This document shows, piece by piece, positions 1 through 7,279 of a stretch of DNA of 64,000 nt. Position 1 is the first letter of the stretch, and every line of letters starts with the position of its first letter. The position numbers and the translations under genes are program-made. Source of the stretch: an uncultured Candidatus Saccharibacteria bacterium (GTDB taxonomy: Bacteria > Patescibacteriota > Saccharimonadia > Saccharimonadales > Saccharimonadaceae); the NCBI GenBank assembly GCA_938041435.1, contig CALISR010000002.1:11394-75393 (forward strand), in the 5' to 3' direction. The notes below the pieces were generated by a model, which did not search any database, was not told the origin of the DNA, and worked only from the letters and a program-made list of their open reading frames with translations.

Positions 1-1
1 G

Positions 2-1420
2 CAGCGGGCAATTGCTCGTGGGCATATTGCCCATGCCTATCTCCTGACGGGGCCACGTGGAGTGGGTAAGACATCGATCGCGCGTATTTTGGCGCATGAG
101 ATCAACGGCCTGCCATACACCGATGAGTCAACTCATCTTGATATTATCGAGATCGATGCAGCGAGCAATAATTCTGTGGAGGATATCCGTGATTTGCGCG
201 ACAAGGTGCAAATTGCACCAACCAGCAGTCCAAAAAAGATCTACATTATTGATGAAGTTCATATGCTCAGCAAGTCGGCCTTTAATGCCTTGCTCAAGAC
301 GCTAGAAGAGCCACCCGAGCACGTTGTCTTCATTCTTGCGACTACCGATGCAGATAAGCTTCCCGCGACGATCTTGAGCCGGGTGCAACGCTTCAATTTC
401 CGAGCAATTAGCCCACCTGATGCAGCCAAGCATTTGGCCTATATTGCTAAGCAAGAGAAGATCGCCATTACACCCGATGCGCTGGAGCTGATTGCTGAGC
501 AGGGGAAGGGGAGCTTTCGCGACAGTATTAGTTTGCTCGACCAACTGCGCTCACTAAGTGATGAGACAATCGACCGCACGATGGTCGCAGAAGTGCTGGG
601 CCTTGCGCAGGATGAGGTAGTAGAAGGGCTGCTGGCGGCTTATGCCATGGCAGATATTGGCCGCGCCGCTCAACTAATCGATGAAGCTGAGGCAGCTGGC
701 ACACCGGCTGAGCTCCTTGCCGAGCAGCTGCTTGGCATCGCGCGCCAGCGTGTTGTAGAGGATGCAGCACTGTTGCCATTACTCGATAAACTACTGGCTG
801 TACCGCGAGCCGGTTGGCCGCGCATTGCACTGCTTACTGCTCTTGCAAGCCGAGCCACACTACCGTTTGTAGCGCGCCATCATCAGCCATCACCCGCTAC
901 CGTCAGTGAGCCAGTTGCGCCATATACACGCTCACTAGCTCCATCATCGCAAACTCCTCCTGTAGTTTCTTCTTCACACCCTCCTCGTCAGGAGACAAAT
1001 GGTGCGGCAGCATCATCGGCTGGTCAGTCTGGTACTCCAAGTGCTTCCGCTGCTGATCATACACCAGTCAAGCAACCAAGCGTTTCTTCAGCAAACGATG
1101 AAACGCCCGCAGCAAGTTCCATGCCAATCGACTTCCCATGGGAGCAGTTTCTCGATGCGGTCGGAGCAGTCGGGGCACGCACGTACCTGACTAAAGCAGG
1201 GCACGCGTTTGACGGCCAGACACTAACGATCTACGCTGGCAAAAAATTCGCCAAAATGCAGATCGATCGCGCCCTCCCCACACTCAGCGCAGCACTAAAT
1301 CGCCTTGGCACCACTGCAGAGATCGCCGTATTAGCTACCAGTAAGCCGCCCAAAGATCGCCAAAAAGCCGCCATTCTTGCTATGATGGGGGGAGGAGAAG
1401 AAATTACTATCGATGGCTGA
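2..1420 (+). CDS. dnaX: DNA polymerase III subunit gamma/tau (5' partial)
   Basis: The AAA+ clamp-loader ATPase that loads the sliding clamp at the replication fork. The reading frame is open back to base 2, so the N-terminus lies outside the window. Visible motifs are Walker A GPRGVGKT (codons at about 47-70), Walker B YIIDEVHML, the NALLKTLEEPP segment and the sensor-1 region FILATTDADKLP. A Ser/Pro/Ala-rich linker (about 870-1110) precedes a compact C-terminal domain, as in gamma/tau. The four-cysteine zinc module that normally lies between the P-loop and the IEIDAAS motif is missing: only about 14 residues without cysteine are present. The 3' end overlaps dnaB by 8 bp, so the two are probably cotranscribed. 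Confidence 0.95.
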   Translation, partial: QRAIARGHIAHAYLLTGPRGVGKTSIARILAHEINGLPYTDESTHLDIIEIDAASNNSVEDIRDLRDKVQIAPTSSPKKIYIIDEVHMLSKSAFNALLKTLEEPPEHVVFILATTDADKLPATILSRVQRFNFRAISPPDAAKHLAYIAKQEKIAITPDALELIAEQGKGSFRDSISLLDQLRSLSDETIDRTMVAEVLGLAQDEVVEGLLAAYAMADIGRAAQLIDEAEAAGTPAELLAEQLLGIARQRVVEDAALLPLLDKLLAVPRAGWPRIALLTALASRATLPFVARHHQPSPATVSEPVAPYTRSLAPSSQTPPVVSSSHPPRQETNGAAASSAGQSGTPSASAADHTPVKQPSVSSANDETPAASSMPIDFPWEQFLDAVGAVGARTYLTKAGHAFDGQTLTIYAGKKFAKMQIDRALPTLSAALNRLGTTAEIAVLATSKPPKDRQKAAILAMMGGGEEITIDG

Positions 1421-2765
1421 CCAATCACCGCAACCAAAAGGCAAAGTACCACCGCAAAGTCTCGATGCTGAGATGAGTTTGCTTGGTGCAGTACTTATTG
1501 ACGAAGAAGTTTTGGCCGATGCTAGCGAGCACGTCGGCGCAGAAGATTTTTATGATAAGCGTCACGCGACGATCTTTGGGGCAATGATGCGCCTCTACGA
1601 GCGGCATAAGCCAGTTGACCTCCTTACCCTGACTGATGAATTACAAAAAAAAGACCAGCTTGCCGAGGTAGGTGGCTCAGCCTACCTGACTGAGCTAACC
1701 AACTACGTCCCCACCGCAGCCCACGCCAGTAGCTATGCCGAGATCGTTGCCCAAAAAGCAGTGCGGCGACGCTTGATCAAAGCCAGTGCCGATATTAGCC
1801 AGCTTGGCTTCGACGAAAATACCACCACTCAAGAGCTGCTCGAAAAGGCCGAGGCAGAGCTCTTTAGCGTGTCTGACCAGTCGCTCAAACAAGACCTCGT
1901 GAGCCTAGAGAGTATTCTCACCGATAGCTTCGACCGTATTGAAGAGCTGCACCGCAACAAAGGACAGCTGCGCGGCATTCGCACGGGGTACCGCGACCTC
2001 GACACGATGACAGCTGGCCTGCAGCGCTCCGACCTTATTATTATTGCAGCTCGCCCCGCCATGGGTAAGACGACGCTGGTGACAAACCTCGCCTACAATG
2101 TCGCAACGATCGAGAAAAAGCCTGTTCTCTTTTTCTCACTCGAGATGAGCAAGGAACAACTCACCGACCGCATGCTCGCTGATGCCAGTGGTGTGGATAG
2201 CTGGAATATCCGCACTGGTAACCTCAGTGATGATGACTGGGCTAAGCTCTCCGAGGCAATGGGTGAGATGGCCGAAGCACCAATCTTCATCGATGATACG
2301 CCAGGCCTCAGCGTCCTCGAGATGCGCACCAAGGCACGGCGCGCCATGCACGACCAGCAGCTTGGGCTGGTGATTGTCGACTACTTGCAGCTGATGCAGG
2401 CCAATGGCAACCACAATGGCAACCGCGTCCAAGAGGTGAGCGAGATATCGCGCGGGCTCAAGCTGATTGCTCGTGAGCTTAATGTACCGGTCATTGCCCT
2501 AAGCCAGCTAAGCCGCTCAGTGGAGTCGCGCACGCCGCCGGTGCCACAATTAGCCGATCTGCGTGAATCGGGCTCGATTGAGCAGGACGCCGATATCGTC
2601 TCCTTTATTTACCGGCCTGGCTACTACGAGCCAGACAATCCTGAGTTCCAAAATATCACCGATCTCATCATCGCCAAGCACCGCAACGGCCCAGTGGGCA
2701 AGATCCAACTCTACTTCCACCCCGAGCGGCTGCGCTTTATGAGTCTCGACAGGCGGCATGATTGA
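1413..2765 (+). CDS. dnaB: Replicative DNA helicase DnaB
   Basis: Hexameric 5'-3' helicase of the replisome, 450 residues, the usual family length. An N-terminal DnaB domain (PQSLDAEMSLLGAVL) is followed by a linker and a RecA-like C-terminal domain. The latter has Walker A ARPAMGKTT (Lys about 219), the FFSLEMS motif, Walker B LVIVDYLQLM, and the arginine-finger region QLADLRESGSIEQDAD. The ATG overlaps the dnaX end by 8 bp, which suggests translational coupling in a dnaX-dnaB operon. The last ten codons and the following leader are duplicated about 593 bp downstream (see the repeat entry). No intein is present. Confidence 0.97.
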   Translation: MADQSPQPKGKVPPQSLDAEMSLLGAVLIDEEVLADASEHVGAEDFYDKRHATIFGAMMRLYERHKPVDLLTLTDELQKKDQLAEVGGSAYLTELTNYVPTAAHASSYAEIVAQKAVRRRLIKASADISQLGFDENTTTQELLEKAEAELFSVSDQSLKQDLVSLESILTDSFDRIEELHRNKGQLRGIRTGYRDLDTMTAGLQRSDLIIIAARPAMGKTTLVTNLAYNVATIEKKPVLFFSLEMSKEQLTDRMLADASGVDSWNIRTGNLSDDDWAKLSEAMGEMAEAPIFIDDTPGLSVLEMRTKARRAMHDQQLGLVIVDYLQLMQANGNHNGNRVQEVSEISRGLKLIARELNVPVIALSQLSRSVESRTPPVPQLADLRESGSIEQDADIVSFIYRPGYYEPDNPEFQNITDLIIAKHRNGPVGKIQLYFHPERLRFMSLDRRHD

Positions 2766-2773
2766 TGTTATGT

Positions 2774-2797
2774 TATAGTTATTACACATAGGAGAAC
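2774..2797 (+). promoter_or_regulatory. Extended -10 and RBS of first tandem membrane gene
   Basis: TGT plus TATAGT (2774-2779) forms an extended -10 just after the dnaB stop. TAGGAGAA (2790-2797) sits 7 nt before the ATG at 2805. The same arrangement is repeated upstream of the second copy. Confidence 0.6.
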
Positions 2798-2804
2798 CGT
2801 CGCA

Positions 2805-3317
2805 ATGACAGCCCACACCACATCATCACGCGTACAATCGTCTTTTTCCTCATCATCCTGCCCACTACTAGTCCGCTGCGCGATGGTTGGTGGAGCACTT
2901 AGTCTCCTTGGTACTGCTGGGTGGCTGGTATGTCTTGGCTGGATGTTCGCAGTTTTTCTCTTCACACCATATTTTTTGTTACATATTAGCTTGATAACTC
3001 TTTTCTGGTGGCTGAGTGTTATGCTTATTATCGAAGGAATTGCAATTATTCGTACATACACCGGCCGTGGTAACCAGCGCTATCGCGAAGAGGGATTTTG
3101 GCTCGCCTTGGCACTGTTCTTTCCGCTATTGATAGCGGGCGAAGCCGTCTATAATGCTTTGTCTGCGCAGCAAATTCATGTGTTTTCGTCGAGCCCACAG
3201 TTGTGTTTCTTCGGCATTATAGTAACTACTCTGAGTGCTGTGTGTATGTGGTATTCGATGGGATACTCAGCACTAATACACAGCAAAGCTGCGCGAAAAA
3301 GACTTTTAGGTTTTTAG
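2805..3317 (+). CDS. Four-TM membrane protein, tandem copy 1
   Basis: A 170-residue protein of unknown function. A Ser/Thr-rich cytoplasmic-looking N-terminus is followed by about four hydrophobic segments (roughly residues 30-52, 58-80, 100-118 and 135-155). Between segments 2 and 3 lies a basic loop containing YTGRGNQRYREEGF. The start is fixed by the RBS TAGGAGAA. It is a clear paralogue of the next gene: they share the N-terminus (AHTTSSR), the CAMVGGAL..LLGTAGWL segment and the RYxEEGF loop. I recognise no domain family. The duplication suggests a dosage or diversification effect, but no function can be inferred. Confidence 0.75.
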   Translation: MTAHTTSSRVQSSFSSSSCPLLVRCAMVGGALSLLGTAGWLVCLGWMFAVFLFTPYFLLHISLITLFWWLSVMLIIEGIAIIRTYTGRGNQRYREEGFWLALALFFPLLIAGEAVYNALSAQQIHVFSSSPQLCFFGIIVTTLSAVCMWYSMGYSALIHSKAARKRLLGF

Positions 3318-3325
3318 ACATACCA

Positions 3326-3365
3326 CGCTTTATGAGCCTCGACAGGCGACATAATTAATGCTATG
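3326..3365 (+). repeat. Fossil copy of the dnaB 3' end (duplication border)
   Basis: The sequence beginning CGCTTTATGAGCCTCGACAG nearly repeats positions 2733-2772, the last codons of dnaB and its downstream promoter region. The direct-repeat offset is about 593 bp. It marks the left border of the tandem duplication that made the two membrane-protein genes and shows that the unit included the end of dnaB. The copy is non-coding here. Confidence 0.85.
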
Positions 3366-3366
3366 C

Positions 3367-3389
3367 TATAGTTATGACACCTAGGAGGA
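3367..3389 (+). promoter_or_regulatory. Extended -10 and RBS of second tandem membrane gene
   Basis: TGC plus TATAGT (3367-3372), then TAGGAGGA (3382-3389), 9 nt before the ATG at 3399. It is duplicated from the copy-1 leader, and the RBS is slightly stronger. Confidence 0.6.
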
Positions 3390-3398
3390 CCCGCAGCA

Positions 3399-3932
3399 AT
3401 GGCAGCTCACACGACATCATCACGCACACAACTCACTAAAGAATCGTCTTCACCTTCGCCGTCCTGCTCACCACTGGTTCGCTGCGCGATGGTTGGTGGA
3501 GCACTTGGCCTCCTTGGCACTGCTGGGTGGCTCATCTATCTTGGCTGGGCAGTAGCAGTCTCTGCCATTGGGCCGTTTGCGTTCTTGATTTGGATAGAAT
3601 ATGTTGTTGTAGGCTTATTCTGGATACTCGGGATTGCCCTCATTATTGAGGCAATTGCGCTAATCCATACTTACACCCGTCGCTCGGGGCAGCGCTACCA
3701 CGAGGAAGGGTTTGGACTCGGCGTTACACTGCTCTATCCACTGCTCGCAGGTGTCGAGATAGGATACAATACACTCATACATAATCAATCACAGCAGGAT
3801 ATCATGGCATTTACCAATCCTCTCGCGGTACTGATGGGCATTATCATGATCACGCTCGGCGCGGTATACCTGTGGTATCAGTTGGGACGGTCAGCATCAA
3901 TGAGGCAACTGCAAAGCAGGGCTCTGTTATAA
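3399..3932 (+). CDS. Four-TM membrane protein, tandem copy 2
   Basis: A 177-residue paralogue of the preceding gene, of unknown function. It has the same plan: a Ser/Thr/Pro-rich N-terminus, four hydrophobic segments, and a basic loop with YTRRSGQRYHEEGFGLG between segments 2 and 3. The C-terminus ends in a YLWYQLG..S motif that resembles YLWYVLL near the end of the 6737-7231 protein, so a third, more diverged family member may lie 3 kb downstream. The duplicated leader gives this copy its own promoter and RBS. The two copies have diverged mainly in the loops and the last TM segment. Confidence 0.75.
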   Translation: MAAHTTSSRTQLTKESSSPSPSCSPLVRCAMVGGALGLLGTAGWLIYLGWAVAVSAIGPFAFLIWIEYVVVGLFWILGIALIIEAIALIHTYTRRSGQRYHEEGFGLGVTLLYPLLAGVEIGYNTLIHNQSQQDIMAFTNPLAVLMGIIMITLGAVYLWYQLGRSASMRQLQSRALL

Positions 3933-3990
3933 TCCCTCAAGACTAGCTAACTGCCAACACCCATAGCGCTCGGCGCAGGTGGCCTGACTA

Positions 3991-4596
3991 TCACGTTACA
4001 GGTCCCTCGGCTTCTGGTGCAGCCAGGCGGCGAGCAGCTTGGACAACAGCTGCTCGCCGCCTGGTGTGCTCCTCCTCGGATAGTGGCCCACAAAGCATGC
4101 GCGCGACTTGGGGGACAGTCGACCACCAGCCTGCAATCGAGAGTATGAACAGCATCAGTTGTGCAGGATCAATGTCTTTGGTGATTACTCCCGCCTTCTG
4201 ACCTTCAAGGACAGCGGCAGTTTTATCGCGGTAGAACGTCCTGCGCAGATCTTCGTCTGGTACTTCGTTATCAAACACCAACGCCTCCCAGTGGAGAAGG
4301 CGGATGAGTTCGGGTCGCTCACGATGGTAGTCATAGACGCGCCCGGCGTAATCGCCAATGTCCTCTGTCGCAAATGAGGTAACTGGAACTGCCTGAGCAA
4401 CCGTCGCCAATTCATCACGAAGGATGGTCGCGAATAACGTACGTTTGCCACCGAAGTAGTTGTAAACGCGTTCCTTGTTGACGCCAGCCTTTTTCGCGAT
4501 CTGCTCGACTGTGGTGCCATCAAGGCCGTACTGCGCGAACTCGGCCGTCGCGGCTTCCTTGATCTTACGTTTAGTGCCTTCTGTATCCCAAACCAT
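3991..4596 (-). CDS. TetR-family transcriptional repressor
   Basis: A one-component repressor of about 201 residues from the ATG at 4596, which has AGGAG 4 nt upstream; an ATG at 4614 is also possible. The N-terminal TetR helix-turn-helix is clear (AATAEFAQYGLDGTTVEQIA, then KAGVNKERVYNYFGGK). The all-helical C-terminal ligand domain carries aromatic residues (IAGWWSTVP). It is divergent from an MFS exporter and an NAD-binding protein, the classic layout of a ligand-controlled efflux cassette. An inverted repeat and a CAACGTTG palindrome in the divergent promoter are probable operators. Autoregulation and repression of the transporter are inferred. Confidence 0.9.
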   Translation of the reverse strand: MVWDTEGTKRKIKEAATAEFAQYGLDGTTVEQIAKKAGVNKERVYNYFGGKRTLFATILRDELATVAQAVPVTSFATEDIGDYAGRVYDYHRERPELIRLLHWEALVFDNEVPDEDLRRTFYRDKTAAVLEGQKAGVITKDIDPAQLMLFILSIAGWWSTVPQVARMLCGPLSEEEHTRRRAAVVQAARRLAAPEAEGPVT

Positions 4597-4617
4597 CGGA
4601 CTCCTCACTTTCATCTC

Positions 4618-4679
4618 CAACGTTGTGGTTGCATCTTCCGCTTTATTATACTACACTGGTTCCAACGATAACGTTGGAA
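4618..4679 (+). promoter_or_regulatory. Divergent tetR/MFS promoter with two palindromic operators
   Basis: The plus-strand -10 TATACT (4647-4652) has a TTGTGG -35 (4623-4628, spacer 18). A minus-strand -10 TATAAT (4645-4650) overlaps it. An 8-bp inverted repeat, TTCCAACG-ATAA-CGTTGGAA (4660-4679), lies just downstream of the plus -10 and inside the minus promoter. A perfect CAACGTTG palindrome (4618-4625) shares its core and overlaps the plus -35. One repressor could block both directions. Confidence 0.75.
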
Positions 4680-4691
4680 AGGAGCGTCAGC

Positions 4692-5927
4692 ATGACCGAG
4701 CAGCAACATCATCATGGAGACCACATTGCGGTGGCTCAGCAGGGAAGCGGTGGTTCTCCAGCAGTAATCTATCCGGGTAATGGAGGTGCTGTCTCCGTCC
4801 TGGTTATCGCCGCACTATTTGTCTTGACTCAGTTGTATGCGGCTATTCCGTTACTTGGCCCAGTCGGATCCTCGATGGGAGCTGATGCAACCTTCGCATT
4901 ATCGACATGCTTTAGTGTGACCTATGCTGTTGGGTTCCTGGTGTGGGGACCTATCTCGGACCGCTATGGACGCAAGAAGGTGATGACGGCGTCGATTGGC
5001 GTGCTTGCGGTGGCAACACTCCTGTGCTCAGCAGCTTCGTCGCTGCCGATGCTCGCTGGGCTGCGGGCGCTCCAAGGTGCGGCTGCGTCTGGATTTGCGC
5101 CGGTGGCATTGGCATATTTGACTGAGGCTGTTGCTCCTCAGCGGCGGGCACGAGCAATCGGGGCGATGTCAGCCGCATTCTTGGTGGCAGGAATTTTTGG
5201 GCAAGTGCTGGCATCAACAATCGCCCTGCGCGCAAGTTGGTCGTGGTTTTTCGTTGCCTGCGGCGTCGTTCTGGCGATTATATTTACGATCATCCTCTTT
5301 TCTGTCGCAGAGGTTTCCAACCACAGCCCATCGATGACGTTGCTGCAGCAGTTTGGCAACCTCGTCGTGCTTCTGTTTCGGCCGGCCATCGTATTGCTTG
5401 GCATCGCCCATATTACGCTGCTGTTATCGTTTGTGGCGTTATACACCGGCATTGGTCACCATCTCGAAGATCTTCACGTTGCCGCGTCAAACATCATTCT
5501 CATTCGTCTAGCTGCACTTCCGGCGATGTTTATTAGCCTCGGAGCAGGCGCTTTGGCCAAGCGTATCGGTGCAATTCGGGTCGCACAGGTGGGCTTTGGC
5601 TTAGCTGCAGTCGGCATGTTAGGAGAAACGTTCACGGCTCAGACAATTTTTGGTGTCGTCGCGTTCAGTATTGTCTACGTTTCAGGTGTTGCGCTGTCCA
5701 TTCCCTCAATGATCATGCTGTACGGTGAGACTGCAGCGCCGCACCGAGGAAGCGGTATGGCGATCAATGGTTTCGTTCTGTTTATCGGTGCAAGCATCGG
5801 CGCATTGGTTGGTAAGGCAATCGGGGGGTTTGGTACTCTGACGCTCACATTAGTTGCCCTGCTGGTTATCGCAGCAACTTCGCTTCTCACGCTTGGAGCC
5901 ATTCTGCGAAAGGATTCGTCGTCATGA
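4692..5927 (+). CDS. MFS transporter (probable drug/solute exporter)
   Basis: A 12-TM major facilitator of about 411 residues. The start at 4692 is chosen because GGAAAGGAG precedes it and because the repressor's inverted repeat would otherwise be coding. The MFS motif A between TM2 and TM3 is intact (GPISDRYGRKK). The TM5 region has the GALQGAAAS-like LRALQGAAASGFAP, typical of the YnfM/drug-H+ antiporter branch. The N-terminus is unusual: MTEQQHHHGDH, a His-rich cytoplasmic tail that could bind metal. It overlaps the next gene by ATGA, so the two are translationally coupled. The substrate cannot be told from sequence. Confidence 0.9.
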   Translation: MTEQQHHHGDHIAVAQQGSGGSPAVIYPGNGGAVSVLVIAALFVLTQLYAAIPLLGPVGSSMGADATFALSTCFSVTYAVGFLVWGPISDRYGRKKVMTASIGVLAVATLLCSAASSLPMLAGLRALQGAAASGFAPVALAYLTEAVAPQRRARAIGAMSAAFLVAGIFGQVLASTIALRASWSWFFVACGVVLAIIFTIILFSVAEVSNHSPSMTLLQQFGNLVVLLFRPAIVLLGIAHITLLLSFVALYTGIGHHLEDLHVAASNIILIRLAALPAMFISLGAGALAKRIGAIRVAQVGFGLAAVGMLGETFTAQTIFGVVAFSIVYVSGVALSIPSMIMLYGETAAPHRGSGMAINGFVLFIGASIGALVGKAIGGFGTLTLTLVALLVIAATSLLTLGAILRKDSSS

Positions 5928-6574
5928 AAACCATTCTTGTTCTTGGGGCTACGGGGCGGACTGGCCGCCTTGTCTGTAAGCATCGGCCGGATAACGCAAC
6001 GGTGTATGCCGGATTGCGTCAGGCAAGTTATGTCGAAGGACAACAATCATTGCCTGATGGCGCTGATGCCCTTCGGGTTGTCGATATCGATGACCACACA
6101 AGCTTGTCGACCGCGCTAGAGAGCATTGACGTGGTAGTCAATGCGATTCGCCTCCGAGAGGATATTGCTGCATCGGCACTCGTCGAGCTCCATCAGTCTA
6201 TTGTTGCCGCGCGCGATACAAGCCGAGAACTCTTTGTCGTCCATGTTGGTGGTGCAGGAGCTCTGCATATGGACGATGGGCGACGGTTCTGGGAAACGTC
6301 AGGCTTCCCAGCCGTCACCTTACCACGGGGAATCGGTCACGCGCATTTGCGTGATTATCTAGAACAGTATGAGCAGTCGTGCCAATGGGCATACCTTATC
6401 CCGCCACCTCGGTATGCACCAGATGGCCCGTACCAAGGACGATACAGCAGACTACCTGCAGGCGACCGCGAGCAGGCCTTCTTAACTGATGGCATTAGTT
6501 ATGAAGATTTTGCCGCTGCGCTGGTTGATGCGGTGCGTGAGGAGTGGCACGGGGTGTGGCTGATTGGAGGGTAG
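5924..6574 (+). CDS. NAD(P)-binding Rossmann protein (NmrA/SDR-like)
   Basis: A 216-residue atypical short-chain dehydrogenase-like protein. The N-terminal dinucleotide-binding motif is ILVLGATGRTGR, followed by an acidic VVDIDD strand end and VDVVVNAIR. No YxxxK catalytic pair is obvious, as is common in NmrA-like and flavin-reductase-like members. It is coupled to the MFS gene through an ATGA overlap and so belongs to the TetR-controlled cassette. It may modify or sense the same compound that is exported; this is inference. There is no terminator between the two genes. Confidence 0.8.
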   Translation: MKTILVLGATGRTGRLVCKHRPDNATVYAGLRQASYVEGQQSLPDGADALRVVDIDDHTSLSTALESIDVVVNAIRLREDIAASALVELHQSIVAARDTSRELFVVHVGGAGALHMDDGRRFWETSGFPAVTLPRGIGHAHLRDYLEQYEQSCQWAYLIPPPRYAPDGPYQGRYSRLPAGDREQAFLTDGISYEDFAAALVDAVREEWHGVWLIGG

Positions 6575-6685
6575 AGGGATTTTACACTGCGCCCGCTAAC
6601 ACCGCGAGGTGCTCCACTACAACCTTCCACCTAAACCAATCTCACTACCTATACATAGACGGGCAACCCATGAAAACAAGAAACC

Positions 6686-6694
6686 TGCTATAAT
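6686..6694 (+). promoter_or_regulatory. Extended -10 promoter
   Basis: TGC-TATAAT is a consensus extended -10 about 42 nt upstream of the next start codon. The leader carries GGAGGAGAAGG, a strong RBS, so this transcript has a normal leader. Confidence 0.7.
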
Positions 6695-6736
6695 ATAGCC
6701 ATACACACTTCTAGCACGACGGAGGAGAAGGTACCT

Positions 6737-7231
6737 ATGGCCATATCTCAGACAACAACCGTAACAGCTCAGACGATTCAAGCCACACCGCGCAGAATCA
6801 TCGAGCGCCTCGCTACCATTCTTGCCTGCTGTGGGATTATTCTTATCGGCGTTTTTCTCGCTTTTGTTGAATCGATGGGTATTTACATCACGTCAACTGG
6901 CTTTGAGGGGACGCAGCCACAAGAGTATATCACTATGCTCATCATGCTTGTCTATGCAATCAATCTTACTAGTCAAGCCGTCTATGTCATTATTCGCACG
7001 TTGCGTTCAGCGATTGCGCCATATCGTCAGCAGGCGGTGGCATGTGTGGCCATCCTTGGTTATTTTGTCACATTAGCGGCCGTATATCTCTACCACCACT
7101 ATTTTGTTCAAGATGGATTCGGTCCACACACCTTCCTCCAGACGACGGCCGGTGCTGCTCTTGGCCTCGCTATCTCTGGTCTTGGCTCACTTTATCTGTG
7201 GTACGTATTACTACGAACACGCAAAGGGTAG
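6737..7231 (+). CDS. Small four-TM membrane protein
   Basis: A 164-residue protein of unknown function. Four predicted hydrophobic segments (about residues 25-48, 63-85, 98-118 and 136-157) follow a Thr-rich N-terminus. The layout, length and C-terminal YLWYVLL motif recall the two tandem membrane proteins at 2805-3932, so it may be a distant relative. The start is supported by GGAGGAGAAGG in the leader. No catalytic motif is visible. Confidence 0.75.
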   Translation: MAISQTTTVTAQTIQATPRRIIERLATILACCGIILIGVFLAFVESMGIYITSTGFEGTQPQEYITMLIMLVYAINLTSQAVYVIIRTLRSAIAPYRQQAVACVAILGYFVTLAAVYLYHHYFVQDGFGPHTFLQTTAGAALGLAISGLGSLYLWYVLLRTRKG

Positions 7232-7279
7232 GCGGTTCGCTCTTGAGCACCCCCGCAAACTCGGGTATAATAGGGCAAT

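Noticed and set aside
4623..4691. Upstream extension of the MFS gene to 4623
   Set aside because: The extension lacks an RBS and covers the promoter and operator; the ATG at 4692 has GGAAAGGAG.
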